Origin: Porpolomopsis calyptriformis
Lineage: Eukaryota > Basidiomycota > Agaricomycetes > Agaricales > Hygrophoraceae
Assembly: GCA_951640195.1 (NCBI GenBank)
Contig: OX621170.1
Location: forward strand, 248,001-312,000
Direction: 5' to 3'
Length of the DNA: 64,000 nucleotides
The notes under the pieces are model-generated. The model ran no database searches and had not been told where the DNA came from. It saw only the letters and a program-made list of their open reading frames with translations. A program made the translations under genes and the position numbers. Below are positions 33,261-44,784 of this stretch, one piece after another; within the stretch, counting starts at the first letter, position 1; each line of letters begins with the position of its first letter.

Positions 33261-33346
33261 CTATTCTAAACATAAATTTATTATTCATTGTCTGACATAC
33301 TCAGATTTAAGATAGAATTGGTTCTAAACACAATGGATAGCCAGCC
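33261..33346 (-). repeat. Right terminal inverted repeat of the Harbinger element
   Basis: Starts CTATTCTAAACATAAA and ends GGATAGCCAGCC, the reverse complement of the left repeat with a few, mostly transition, differences. It is followed by AAT at 33347-33349, identical to the trinucleotide before the left repeat. Confidence 0.75.
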
Positions 33347-33433
33347 AATATTATACATTAGCATGTCTATCACATCATGTGGCATGGCAAAAACCTTTGT
33401 CACTAACTGTACAAGTGAACACAAAATCTTCTA

Positions 33434-35821
33434 TCAAATTCCATCTAGGTTGGCATAGTATACATATTGATGGTACCCCAGAGCCTTGGTAACTATGTCC
33501 TGGGATGTTCCCGCTTGCACTACAATCGTTTGACGTTTGTATGGTTTCAAAGTTGTGTCGTGATCAGGTAACACAAACACAATACAAATCCTTTTCTTCG
33601 CTTCGAAGGGAAGTTCGTCGGTAAGTTCAGTGATGCCTTTGAGGTTGAGGTTATGGGACGCAGACACAGTTATCTGAAAGAGGACCGTGACGCTCTTGGA
33701 GATATAGACAGAGTCGATGGTTTCTGCAGTTGACGAAAGAGGAATCAAGTACTGATTTAAAAAGTTAATGGCCACCTTGCGAGATCTGGCTTCCTTGCGG
33801 ACAGAAAGTGTGTGGAAGTACCCATCCGCTTCACTTCTAACTGGGTCGACCTTGATCTCTAGAGGAAGGGAGTTGTTATCCATTGCCTCGGGATGGAATA
33901 TGATGCCATCACGAAATCGACGGTGGATCACCTTTTCGAATAAGTTCCCAGCCCACCCACGTGCCTGGGAAGTGCGAAGCAGTTGATCTATTGAGCTTCG
34001 GATAGTCATCGACTGATGAAGCCTGATCCTCTCATCCACCAAGCCTGTGACATATTTGCTCAGGAGCTCTGTGACTGGTTTTCCCCACCGGCCATCTGTG
34101 GGTTCAACGCGGACAAGAATATGGCTTGACGACTTCTTGAAAGGTAGAGGTCCAGATGCGGCCTCTCTGAACTCCGTAATAGATGCAATTGCATCGATCG
34201 CATCTCTGATTCCTTGGAGCTCGGGCTCTTCCTCCTCGCCAAAAAGCACTCGGAAGCATCTTCGAGGAATTCCACGAAATATCGTGAAGAGGTCCAAAAG
34301 TTTCTCATCATCTGGGAGCATGAGCGGGGGGTCATTGATAATCATGCTACGGACTTCAGGATTAGCACCATCAACAGAAGGTTCAATTTGGATCTCACCT
34401 GGCGCAGTAAAGATCATCCCATCCCCAAGTCGGCAGAGTGTAGATCCTGGCGTGGCGCTCCTTAAAAGCTTTGACATGAGCTGGATTCGGGGACGCTGCG
34501 ACAACGACTCTGCCTTGGCGGCAGGAAGAGGGATGAAATGGCTGTGGAATTCCCCTCATACCCGGGTGGATGTTGACCAATGCACAGCAATTGGTGGAAC
34601 TATCAAGCGCGGCAATGCGTCGAACCGCGCAGGACATTTTTTGGACACCAGCATCAGTAAAAACATAAGCGAAGTCATTATCACTGCAATAGACGGTCGG
34701 TTTCTTGTCCTGAAGTCGCCGCACTAGGATGTAAGAGAGACCTGTGGTCTTCCCTAGAGGCGAAACATTATGACAAGCACGAGTTAATGGAACCACGAGC
34801 GTACCTATACCAGGTTGACCTGTGATAACGGTAGAATGTGCTGTGCAGAGAACCCATTTGGACTTCCCTACGAAACCTTGCCAGCGTGAATCCTCCGCGC
34901 AAAGGTCCGCGTACAGGGATTTGTAGGTCTCAGTTATGAGTATTTGTTGCAAATCACAAGGAAATGTGCTGTCACCGGGAAGCTGGAGATATGTGAACTT
35001 CGTGATATCGTTGGAAAGATCCAGCGTCCTCGAATCTGGAATTTTGACTGCATGTTCAATGAAACATTCGGTTGCTGATCTTCCCCAAAATGTATCCCAA
35101 AGGAGGGTGAAGGCTTCTGTGCCAACGAACTATCATCAGGGCGAACCCTTATGAGCGTTGGATTTCAAACTTGCGTACCTGGTATAGCTTCATCAGCCTC
35201 TGCTCCCCACGAACGCCGGCGTTTGGATGGGCGCTGATCTGCAGCAGAGTGAGTCCATGCAAGAAGTAGGTCATTACGCGAAAACATGTTTCGGAGTCAA
35301 TCCACTCACCTTGAAATTTGTCTTTGTCCTGATTGGAAGAAAGCTTGCTCTCCACAGATGACGACGGTGTGATTGTTACTAAGGACATGGGGCAATGAAT
35401 TGGGAAGAATCAGTCAGAATGGGGCACTCACTGCCATCCGGACGTCGTAAGATAATGCTTAGAACATCGTCTGCAGGCTCTTCCTCCCAGTAAAATGAGA
35501 TGCGCTTCCACCACTTCAACTCCTGACGGTCGTCGAGCTCGACGCGATTGGCATTATCCTCGTCGAGAGTTTCCAGAGGTATTTGGACCTATCAAGAGAT
35601 CGTATCAGCCTGCCAACTCCCAACACAAGGCAACACCAATCGCCTACCTTCCAAACTTGCAGAATGTTAGGGTTGACCCCGGCTTGTTGGAATGATGGTT
35701 TCGCCACTTGAATCGCTTTCTTCAGGTGGGCAATGGTGGCACTCTGTTTAATTGTAACCAGAAATCCACAGTCGAGCTTGTCGCCCTGGACCAAGCATAA
35801 AAGTGTGATTTCGTCGGACAT
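33434..35821 (-). CDS. Crinkler/RHS-type protein: CRN header, P-loop NTPase, putative nuclease domain
   Basis: Seven exons: 35648-35821, 35432-35588, 35310-35378, 35179-35238, 34805-35116, 34399-34753 and 33434-34346. Together they give 2040 bases, an unbroken 679-residue frame. Residues 1-58 form the ubiquitin-like Crinkler header (EITLLCLVQGDKLDCG, ILQVWKV), then a low-complexity linker with KRRR (possible nuclear signal). The NTPase begins near residue 200; its Walker A, GQPGIG-KTTG, is split by a phase-1 intron, followed by VYCSDNDFAYVF. The C-terminal domain (NLFEKVIHRRFRDG, LFQITVSASHN) resembles the restriction-endonuclease-like domain of RHS/CR proteins. Such proteins are host-directed effectors in oomycetes; in free-living fungi their role, perhaps in inter-hyphal conflict, is unproven. 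No signal peptide. Family confident; nuclease activity inferred. Confidence 0.88.
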
Positions 35822-35885
35822 TGGTTTAATTGGGAGTGGCAAGTTGCGGGGCAGCTAATAAATAAATGTCACGCATTCTTCGTTA
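35822..35885. promoter_or_regulatory. 64-bp shared upstream region of the CRN/RHS gene and GUP1
   Basis: The two start codons (35821 minus, 35886 plus) face each other with only 64 bases between. Using the second ATG of GUP1 (35910) would widen this to 88. Any promoter elements must be shared or lie inside the neighbouring genes. Confidence 0.5.
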
Positions 35886-38214
35886 ATGAGATCTGACTTT
35901 ATTCTTACCATGCCTTCAGATCTCCGTGCAGACCAAATCTCTGATACTACTCTGCTCTCCTTGCAGCCCGAGCACTTACCTCTAAAACAACTTGGAGTCG
36001 TCCATCTGACGGTCGACATCCCGTCTTCGCATCGAACCTCTCCGGACAACTCGAGGCACTCTCCCCCACGGTGGCGGACTCCAGAGTTTATATGCTATAC
36101 ACTTCTGGCTTGCATAGTCGTGCCATGGATGGTGTGGGTCCCTGTCAGGTTGAGTTCGCGTGCGTATCTGTCATACAAAGATATCCTCGGGATTGATTTA
36201 TATATGCTTCCCGGGTGAACAGCCTCGCATCCCAACTATGACTCTTTCCGTTGGAAGCTTGCACAAGGTTGGCTCTTTGGCCGCTACATCGTACGTACGT
36301 CTTTGCAGCAGCAACATCAATTTCGGTGCTGACGCCAAACCATGCAGGACAACAGTGACCGTCAGTATCGTTCCTTTCGCAACAACCTCCCCGCTCTCAC
36401 CTTCCTCGCCCTCGTGTTCCTATCCCTTCGCTTCATCGTCGGGCATGCATACTCCTCCCACAGGCGGCAGAACCAACTCTACCTCGTTCCGTTCCTCGTC
36501 ACGTTCTCCGCCCTCATGCTCACCGTCTTGCACGGGGCGAGTGTACTCAAAATAGTTGTCATTATATCCATGAATTATGCCATCGCAAAAACATGTCATG
36601 GCTCAAGACTCGGTCCTGTGCTCACATGCGCCTTCAACGCTCTCATGCTCTTTGCGAATGAGCGGAACGAGGGATACCTGTTCAAAACTATACATCCCTC
36701 GTTGGAATTTTTGGTACGTTTTAATGCGTTTTTGGGTTCGGAAACTAGAACCTCAAGTTATCAAATAGGATCGATTCCGGGGGGTATACCCACGATGGCA
36801 AATTAGCTTCAACATCACCATGCTGCGCCTTGTGTCGTTCAACATAGACTACTACTGGGCATGCAATTCACTTTCTGACCCGGCGAGCATTCGTTTTCAT
36901 TCGTTTCCTTGAGTCGTACTGAACATGCCTGAAAAGATGCCTAACGCCTTGACCGAGAAGCAACGCAGATCTCATGCACACCCGCGTGCGGTGTATTCAT
37001 TTGTGAACTACGTTTCATATGCGCTCTACCCACCCCTTTACATTGCAGGCCCGATCATCACATTCAATGACTTTTTCTGGCAGGTCAATGGGAATTATCA
37101 TGTAGTCTGGATATATCTCATATTCAAATCAACTTTCGTAGATGCGCTCTCCGCTGATAATTCCAAAACGCGCCGTCATTGGCTACCTTGGACGCTTCCT
37201 CGTGTGCCTTCTCACAATGGAATTTATCCAGCATTTTATGTATGTCGTTGCCATCAAGGACACAAAAGCATGGGTCGGGGACTCGCCGAGTGAAATTGGG
37301 ATGATCGGGTTCTGGAGTTTGATGGTCGTTTGGTTAAAGGTTCGTAGTTTTGGCAGAAATTGGCGTTTGGACGAGAAAGAATGATCAACCTCACGGGTAG
37401 CTCTTGCTTCCGTGGCGCTTTTTCAGACTTTGGGCCCTCGCTGGTGGAATAGATGCGCCGGAGAATATGGTGCGATGTATGGCGAATAATTATTCAACCT
37501 TGGGGTTTTGGAGGAGTTGGCATCGAAGTTATAATTTATGGATCACGAGGTAGGCTTTTCATTCCTCGAGGTCTCTGATATCGACATTTATGATCATGGC
37601 AAGATATATCTATATCCCGATGGGTGGGAGCAAACGCCTCGTGCTTAACTGTGTGGTAGTATTCTCTTTTGTCGCGTTATGGCACGATCTGTCATTCAAA
37701 CTGCTCGCGTGGGGGTGGCTTGTGAGTTTGTTTATATTGCCTGAGTTGGTAGCGAGGTGGCTTGTGGCTGAAGATAAAGTACGTCTCCGTTTTCACTTTG
37801 TTGAATATTAATCACGTTTGTGCTCCGCTGATCTCTACGGGGTGACAGTACGGCCAACGCTCGTGGTATCGGCATGTGTGTGCACTTGGCGCTGTGGGGA
37901 ATGTTTTGATGATGATGGGTGCGAATCTCGTCGGTTTCGTTGTGGGACTGGATGGGGTGCGTTATTTCCTTGGAGAGATTGTCAGAAGTTGGGCGGGTAA
38001 GTCCGCTAGCTGCTTGGTTCTTTGTAACACGTGTTTAACGGGTGTGCAGGGATCCGGTTTTTAGTTGGGGCGTGTGCATGTTTGTTCGTTGGGGTGCAGT
38101 TGATGTTTGAATACCGGTGCGTGCTTGTCTTTTCTTTACCGGTGTCCTTTTGTCATATTTGGTCTTTGATTTAGTGAGGAGGAAATGCGGAGAGGAGTCT
38201 ATCGTCGTTGCTAA
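35886..38214 (+). CDS. GUP1: Gup1-like membrane-bound O-acyltransferase (MBOAT)
   Basis: Multi-exon gene for a multispanning ER membrane protein. Yeast Gup1 remodels GPI anchors by re-acylating lyso-phosphatidylinositol. Signature pieces: the lumenal N-terminal block ending [28 protein letters not shown] then [15 protein letters not shown] across the next junction; many hydrophobic helices; [19 protein letters not shown]; the MBOAT block [19 protein letters not shown]; and the histidine-containing [17 protein letters not shown]. The stop TAA is at 38212-38214 after GVYRRC. The start is the ATG at 35886, with 35910 an in-frame alternative. Introns are about 45-60 bases with standard borders. 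Length and motif order match the fungal family, and no break was seen. Confidence 0.92.
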
Positions 38215-38639
38215 CAGATAAATTATACCATAGTAAGTCTAATGAAGGGTTTTATTAGGTTTCCGAACTCAAGACAGGTGGCCACAAAGAGCCGCACCGC
38301 GTGACTTTGCGTCCGACAGAACTTGCAACACCTTGATCGAAGTACGGGGCTGGTGTTTGATCAGCATGTAAAGCTCGATGTTCCTCAGCTCCACCTTCCA
38401 ATCCCATTCGATGCGAGTCCGACAAGTTTCTTACCAGCTGCACCCTTTTTGCCCTCATTCTTTCCACACTCGTCTTCACCGCAGTTCTCTCTGCTGAGGC
38501 TCTCACCCACCTGTTTATCTTTCTCGTGATGCCCATTCTCAACCCAGCAGTCGTCGCCCAAAGCGCAACAATGCCTCAATGTCCCCTGCCGCCGCCGTAG
38601 AACTGCCAAGACCTGTCCTTTACATTCAAACTTAAAAGT
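38215..38639. other. Downstream region of GUP1, no supported gene
   Basis: Open frames of about 90 codons occur on the minus strand (to 38645), with KNEGKKGAAGKK-type low complexity, but they show no domain. They may be the 3' exon(s) or untranslated part of the hypothetical gene to the right. Confidence 0.3.
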
Positions 38640-39135
38640 CGACACTGGCTGGGTTTGAGGATGGATCTAAAGGGCGGATCTTTTCAACAGCCATTATCCA
38701 AGCACAACAATGCTCTTGTGCGTTTTTCACAACTAAGATGGAAGTACTGAACATGGTATCCCAACCACTCGTCATATTGTTGGACGCTTCGTTTCGACGC
38801 CTCTTCGTTGACCTCACCTTTCGCGAGCTCGAGAAAATTGAGATCTACCTTTTGGTTCCCCTTCTAGAAGAATGCCTGCATTGATTCTGATCCCCGCCGG
38901 TACAGTACATAAGGAATCCAAGTTCTCCTGTTCTCTCGCGCAAGGAAATCCCTGTTTCGACCTCCATGGTGGTGGTAGTGTTGGCCCAACCGGTGTCGAC
39001 TCGCCACGACACCCCATCCCGTGGACGGCGCTGGTTCCCTGACATCACTCCCATCTCGAGGGCAAGTATGGACTTCTCTCCTGTGAACACATCATGAATC
39101 GATTTTCCTCGTTCTGGGAACGTGGATGGTTTCAA
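38640..39135 (-). CDS. Hypothetical protein, unrecognised
   Basis: An open frame on the minus strand begins near 39135 (KPSTFPERGKSIHDVFTGEK). It continues as a dense, protein-like stretch with a balanced composition, including LEMGVMSGNQRRPRDGVSW and WRVDTGWANTTTTMEVETG, followed by ELGFLMYCTG. After about residue 80 the frame probably changes by a short intron (GGTACAG/GTGAGG near 38815-38890) and continues towards DEWLGYHVQYF. I do not recognise the family, and no signal peptide or membrane helix is evident. The 5' end may include another exon. It could also be a decayed gene. Confidence 0.4.
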
Positions 39136-39488
39136 AGCTAAAGGTCCGTTTTGTTGAAAATGATTTCTTTCTTTTTTGCTTCGTATACAAGTTCTTTGCC
39201 TAGCCGATCCTTATTTAACCAATCCAATTACAGTAGATTTGTGGTAACAGAATACTAAGTTACACGCGAGTTCGCCTTCTGGAGCCAACCTACAGGTGAA
39301 AGTAGCGAAGCCTCCCCATCATAAATATTCTACCATTCATCCAGAGAACAGTGAAGGCGCTCGTGTAGGAGCAAGGTAGTTTAAGAGAAATTTATCCGTG
39401 GTACACTTATCAAACGTACTGTACAATCTATCAGTCAAACACTTAGTTATGTAGTACAACGAATCCAACCAGTGGCGAACGCACATAA
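39136..39488. other. Intergenic, nothing recognised
   Basis: AT-rich non-coding DNA between the hypothetical gene and the 3' end of the DUF6533 gene. Confidence 0.4.
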
Positions 39489-41408
39489 TTACACGTCGGC
39501 CGGGGGGACTGAAAGTCTAGTATCGTTGTACACCATGGCTGACATAGTTTGAACCCAGGTGGGTGTCGAATTTTCTCGAGAAGCAGCCTCTCTCAGGCCC
39601 ATCACGAGCCGGCAGGACTGTTTATTATAGCGAGCTTGATCAGAAACCGTCTATTTGAAGAAGAGGAAGTTGAGTTTACTCACGGATATGCTGTAGATCG
39701 CTATGCTCCACCTATAATTGTGTCAGCAAGCCAGATTTCGAACGGTTAAATAGAATGGCTTACGAAATGGCTACCCCTTCGAGAGGTCCTGGATTCCCAA
39801 GAACCGTAGCTGTACAGATGGCAGTCACGACTGGGGGGGTGGGTCAGCTACGTATTCCTATAAACCGACGTAAAAGATTCTCACTCAAGGGCCTGGAAGG
39901 AATGAAAAGACACGGATGAATGACGACCGAATGATAGTTGGAGGATAACAAAGGACTGACAGGAGGAAATAAATAACTCCATCACGGAAAAATGCCGTGA
40001 GAAAAGGTGACAAGAATCCCAAATTCCGCTCCTTTGTAACTTTCCAATGATCCATAAAGAGTCGAATAAATTTATACAACGTCAACCCAAAGAACATAGC
40101 TGCATGAAGTTGCTCGTCAGTTCCGACCATTCAAGCCACAACACCGAACACGGGTAACTCACCAGCTGTGAAGTCACATATAACCCTGGTAGAGGAAGGT
40201 TAGAATAGGATATCGGTAGACGGATTTGGACTCGCCAAGCAGGAATCGTATATTTGTAAGAAAACGGCTGGGTGATGCAACCCGTCAGAGGGACCCCAGG
40301 AGGCGCATTGAAGGCTGCAGAGGCGGTCTCGATAGCCGACTTGAAGGTGACATAATATTCAATCTATGAAAATATGAGAAGGTTCCATGTTCGAGTTTCA
40401 TGTAAAGGGAGTGGGACGAACCCCCAATTCGGCTGAAAAGGGGAATAGTAAGTTACAGACTGTGTAGTTGCGTAAATGGTCAACTCACTTATCAAGAGAG
40501 TGAGCAGGAAGGCCAGCACTACAAACGTGGGTTAGCTCGATATAGGTATGGTTGGCGGATACACATGCTTTTGGGGGTTCGTCCATATAGAGAGTGGATT
40601 CTCAAGAGTAGGATGAAACCAGTCATGAAGGAGAAGATGGGGAGCCCGCCGCTAAAACAGAATCAAGGTTAGAATATCTTCAGAACAGGCAGAAAGACGT
40701 CATACATCGCATAATACCAAAAGTAGAACCGGCAACTTTGAGACAGGACGAGTTAACAAGAGAATCAACAGGAAACATAGCATATGCGCACAACTAGAAT
40801 GCCGTAAGCCAATGTGATCGAACCAAAGAGAAGGCGGACTAACTGGTAAACTAGGCCGTAGAAATGTTGCAGCTTTACGTTTTTTTCGTTAGAGTTTAGG
40901 TGCCAATTCCGAAGAAAGCGCCAAACTTACCAGCCACGACGATTCTACGGTACAAGCTGAAGCACTTCAGTCAATCTATCGGCAGTTTTTGACGCTCACA
41001 TCACATGCACCAGAGCATAATATCTCGCGAAGAGATAGAGAAATTTTGGCAGAGACCATCGGGACCTAGAGGGATGGATGAACGGCCGTGGGGTCGAAAT
41101 GGAGTCGTAAGCTTACTTCCAAATGAGTTCGACCTAAGAATAAGGCCATTTAGAGTAAACGTGGTGTGAAGGGCAAGGGAAACAGACCTCATCCGAAAAA
41201 GTCAAGAACAGGTCATATATGAGTACGGTGAGGGCAGCAGCTGGGACAGGTGGGTGAGCACTGCTTGTGACCGAGAAAACCGAGAAAACCGAGGGAAAAA
41301 TCAAATTCATGACCCACTTTGGGAGTAGTTGACAGTCTGGATCTGCCGCAAGGCTACGAGCAAGGCCTCGAACTCTGCTTTCAACGCTGAGGGTGACGGT
41401 GCGGACAT
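39489..41408 (-). CDS. DUF6533 domain integral membrane protein
   Basis: Typical mushroom family of unknown function with about seven membrane helices and very many short exons. From ATG 41408: MSAPSPSALKAEFEAL and LRQIQTVNYSQ, an intron, then the DUF6533 signature TVLIYDLFLTFSDEV (about 41185-41235), VELIWK, SRWSLPKFLYLFARYY (~41010-41055). A later exon holds ATMFFGLTLYKFIRLFMDHW with FLTAFFRDGVIYFLLSVLC (39900-40115), and the last exon reads LREAASRENSTPTWVQ with TAA at 39489-39491. Several exons between 40150 and 40980 are only tens of bases long and were not placed individually. Cellular role unknown; family confident. Confidence 0.85.
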
Positions 41409-42120
41409 TGGTAGAAGGCGGGTGGCCTGGTGTACCTGGATAAGATTGCCGAGGAAGAGTGTTTTTTTTATACATGTTAAATTAACGTGGACATCGTATC
41501 AGTGTGGTAAATCAATCAGAAGGGGCCTCGAGTTGATCTGATAAAATGCCGACTATGACAGAAAGCAGGAAAGCGTGTGAGAGCTGAATTGCAACAGATG
41601 GTGGCGCCACGGGGCGATCATGTTTCAACGGCTAGGCCCGATTAGCGTGATTGAGAAAGGGGGATGAAGCATACCCCATCCTCCGACACATTCGGTCGGT
41701 AGCAATCATTGATTGATGTAGGGCTGACGAGCCGTATCAAACAGGTGTGGTGAGAGGGATTGACGGGGGGATTTCTTCGACACTTGTATCGGTGTCAGTA
41801 ACCGTCTCATCTCTCCATTTCATATCATGGGGCCAAAAGGGACAATGCACGAAAATGGGAATCCCAAGTGGTGGAGCTGAATCTCGTGTTTTGACTGTAG
41901 CGTGAAACAATAAATGGCGCTGCAGATGTGCAAATAGAACCAAATTCAGACATTCCGATGCTGAACTGAGTGTGACCGATGGCGAGAAGACACCGGTTCC
42001 GCGACCACTGTGGATTTCTGCCGCCAGTGGTCATTTGCAAATTCAGGATGGCCTTCCCGGCCAAAGAATTCCATACCGCTTTATAAACCAGGTAGCACAT
42101 GTTTCCCTCCCGAGGGAACC
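41409..42120. promoter_or_regulatory. Divergent intergenic region, DUF6533 gene and ERG25
   Basis: About 710 bases between two start codons pointing outward, containing the promoters of both. A pyrimidine-rich CTCTCCTCTCC run lies just downstream of the ERG25 start. No sterol-response element or other site could be assigned with confidence. Confidence 0.4.
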
Positions 42121-43352
42121 ATGAATTTCACTGCCCTCTCCTCTCCGCTGTACGTGGATATCGACTTGAGCTCTTTGACCTGGCTGGAGAGGAAATGGGT
42201 CGCCTGGTTCGTCTGGATCGGGGACCCGGCGATCGCCACCGGCCTCATCACCTTCTTACTCCACGAAGTACGTTCGATTGCCTATTATTTTATTTTTTTT
42301 CGTCCCCGTCGTCCGTGGCTTATCATCGTCGATGCAGATAGTTTTTTTTGGCCGTTGCATCCCATGGATTATCGTGGATGCCACCCCGTTTTTTCAGAAA
42401 TGGAAGATACAACCCGAGAAGGTGCCCTCGCCGCAAGAACAATGGGCGTGCACGAAACACGTCCTCCTCACTAACTTTACGTCTGAACTACCCGCTGTGG
42501 GTTTTAGCAGCGCCACCCCTCGCTGCACCAGTCATTGATCTCCTCTCCGCGCTCAGATCGCGTTTTTCCATGTTGTGGCCGAATATTTTGGGATCACTAC
42601 ATGGAAGGTTCCGTTCCCCGCGCCGAGCGTAATGGCTTTCCAAATTGCTCTTTTCTTTGTCTTCGAAGACTTTTGCCACTATATTTGTATGTGTGACCTC
42701 CCGCTCTAACGTGTACCACCCTTGACCACTACTACAGCTCATCTGGCTCTCCATTACGGACCCCTGTACAAATACATTCACAAAATCCACCACAAATATT
42801 CCAGTCCGTTCGGCCTCGCCGCGCTGTACGCGCATCCGGCTGAGGTCTTTATCCTCGGAACGGGTACCATCGGCGGACCGCTCGTCTACTGCTATTTGAC
42901 CCATGACTTGCATTTAATCACTGTATTGTCCTGGATCACGCTTCGCATGTTCCAAGCTATCGATTCACACAGCGGGTACGGTAAGTTGACCAAAAAAATT
43001 TGGTCCTTGCTAACAAAATTTGCTTATCGATTACGTTTTAGACTTCCCGTGGTCACTACACCATATTATCCCCTTCTGGTCCGGCGCTGATTTTCACGAT
43101 TTCCATCATATGGCGTTCGTGAACAATTACTCGACATCCTTCCGCTGGTGGGATTGGATCTTCGGAACAGACGACAAATATCGAGAGTATCAGGCTCGAA
43201 TACGTGCTTCTAAAGCCGCAGTGGCGTCCGCCACTAACAAAGAGGAACATGCCAGGCTACAACGGGAGTTGCAGGAACAAATCGAAGAGGAGGGGATCCG
43301 AGCCGAGGCTGCGGCCGGATCTGATTATTGCAAGACGGTCAAAGTCGAATGA
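42121..43352 (+). CDS. ERG25: C-4 methylsterol oxidase (fatty acid hydroxylase superfamily)
   Basis: ER membrane di-iron enzyme that oxidises the C4 methyl groups of 4,4-dimethylzymosterol in ergosterol synthesis. ATG 42121 ([16 protein letters not shown]), first exon to about 42269 (TFLLHE), then exons with [19 protein letters not shown] (~42380-42440) and [13 protein letters not shown]. The histidine clusters that bind iron follow: HYISH across an intron at ~42690-42740, HKIHHKY (~42779-42799) and HDFHHMAF (~43097-43120). [13 protein letters not shown] and [10 protein letters not shown] are classic ERG25 signatures. The C-terminus is a charged extension ([15 protein letters not shown]) ending at TGA 43350-43352. 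Four or five short introns. Intact. Confidence 0.93.
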
Positions 43353-43762
43353 GAAGAGTCTCGGTATGTACCAACAAAATATATTTTTTGTAGCCGTTAC
43401 AATTGTATGTCTATACACGTTCTTATCCAGTTCTTCTCGTGAATGCACCGTGAGGAATCGATTGCCCCGAGGAACGGACCTTGACGTCAATTAATCCTCC
43501 TGGGGTCATTGATGGCTTCGGACGGAGGATATTATACAAGAAGTCGAGAAGATGCGAGATGCGGGATGGCAAGGACACCCATCAGGAACACATGATGGAT
43601 CATAGCGGTAATGCATGCACCATGATCGATGAACATGGCTGCATCCCGCCGAGCCTGTGGGTGGTGGATGCCACGCCACGCATCTGCGTCCGAGTTTCCC
43701 GGCATTGTCACAATATTGTCACGCGTGTGTGCTGTATGCGTAAGCTGTTCTCGGGATCGGTC

Positions 43763-44524
43763 ATGGACGCACTCAGAGTTCAACAGGGCACAAACAAGCT
43801 GCTCCTCATCAAACACCCTCCTTACGACTCGCAAGAATCGATCTCACCGCTCACCGTCGCCACATGTCCGCTCGCCCAATTCCGCTCCTGGTTCATCGAC
43901 GCCGTCAATGAGGGTGTCATCAAGGAGCCCGAGGCCATGTCGCTCTCAACCGCCACACCCTCCGGTATACCCTCCGCGCGGATGGTCGTCCTCAAGCAAC
44001 TCGACGCCCGCGGTTTCATTTTCTTCAGCAACTACACCTCTCGGAAGTCGCGGGAGATCCTCGCCAACCCGCACGCCGCGCTCGTCTTCTACTGGCAGGA
44101 GGTCCATCGGTCCATCAGGGTGGTCGGCGCGGTGGAGAAGGTGTCCAGGGGGGAGAGCGAGGAGTACTTCAAGAGCCGCCCGCTTTCGAGCCGGCTCGGG
44201 GCGTGGGCGAGCAGGCAGAGCACGGTGGTCGCCGAAGGCGAGGTGAGGGGGCGGTTGGAGAAACTGGAGGAGCGATTCGGGGTGAGCGAGGGAAATGAAA
44301 GCGGGGATGTCCCAACGCCGGAATTTTGGGGCGGTTGGAGAGTCGTCCCACGGTAATGTAACCCCTCTCTCGAAATTCATCTTGCTGAACGAACTGGTTG
44401 ATTTAGCGAGGTAGAGTTCTGGTGTGGAAAACCATCCCGCTTGCATGATCGTGTTCGATACCTTCGTGTTGATGGCTCTTCTGATGAATCCCCGCAGTGG
44501 AAGATTGAGCGATTGAGTCCTTGA
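43763..44524 (+). CDS. PDX3: Pyridoxamine 5'-phosphate oxidase
   Basis: FMN enzyme converting pyridoxamine- or pyridoxine-5'-phosphate to pyridoxal 5'-phosphate, the last step of vitamin B6 salvage and synthesis. Recognised by [54 protein letters not shown] (about 44080-44130), [16 protein letters not shown] and WGGWRVVP. After a 52-base intron (44355-44406) comes the conserved C-terminus [20 protein letters not shown] to TGA 44522-44524. The start could be ATG 43763 (MDALRVQQ, like relatives) or the in-frame ATG 43736. About 236 residues, normal length. Coding strand is markedly GC-rich in its 3' half. Confidence 0.94.
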
Positions 44525-44784
44525 CCGTAAAACAAATTGCAAAATATTTGTTCAGATTTATCAAACTTGGAAATCGATTGAGCTACCGCCAAGGTTTTTT
44601 TTGGTATGATACCACGACTCGCAATTCTCCCAGTTGTTTTGATCCCTTTAAAGTTGTAAGGTAACTTGAATTTCAGTTGACGACTACCCCTATAATACAT
44701 GAAATTGCTGCTCCAACGATCGAGCAAAAGCCCGGCTGACCATGTCATGAAACGAGTACGACATGACCAGTCAACACTTCACCC

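Larger units (their letters stand above)
1757..33346 (+). mobile_element. PIF/Harbinger-type DNA transposon, 31.6 kb through nested insertions
   Basis: Terminal inverted repeats lie at 1757-1843 and 33261-33346. Both begin GGCTG, then C or G, then CTATCC, and match over about 87 bases with few differences. Each end is flanked by the trinucleotide AAT (1754-1756 and 33347-33349), fitting the 3-bp target duplication of PIF/Harbinger elements. The transposase with a DDE triad lies inside on the plus strand. Removing the hAT and element C leaves about 5 kb, a normal size for this superfamily once the gag-like frame is allowed for. The superfamily comes from the transposase; the boundaries come from the repeats plus flanking AAT. 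An alternative is that the two repeats are independent copies of a short element, but the matched flanks argue against this. Confidence 0.75.

Noticed and set aside
1757..33346. A giant mobile element such as a Starship or a cargo-carrying transposon.
   Set aside because: No tyrosine recombinase or cargo genes are present; the interior is fully explained by nested ordinary transposons.
34047..34727. A 226-codon open frame on the plus strand opposite the CRN/RHS gene.
   Set aside because: Shadow of the real coding exons; low-complexity Ser-rich translation without domain, and it overlaps an intron of the true gene.
36160..36300. A separate small ORF starting at 36160 inside GUP1.
   Set aside because: Out of frame with the conserved [16 protein letters not shown] exon; it spans an intron of GUP1.
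42488..42913. Minus-strand 141-codon frame within ERG25.
   Set aside because: Antisense to conserved ERG25 exons and without recognisable domain.
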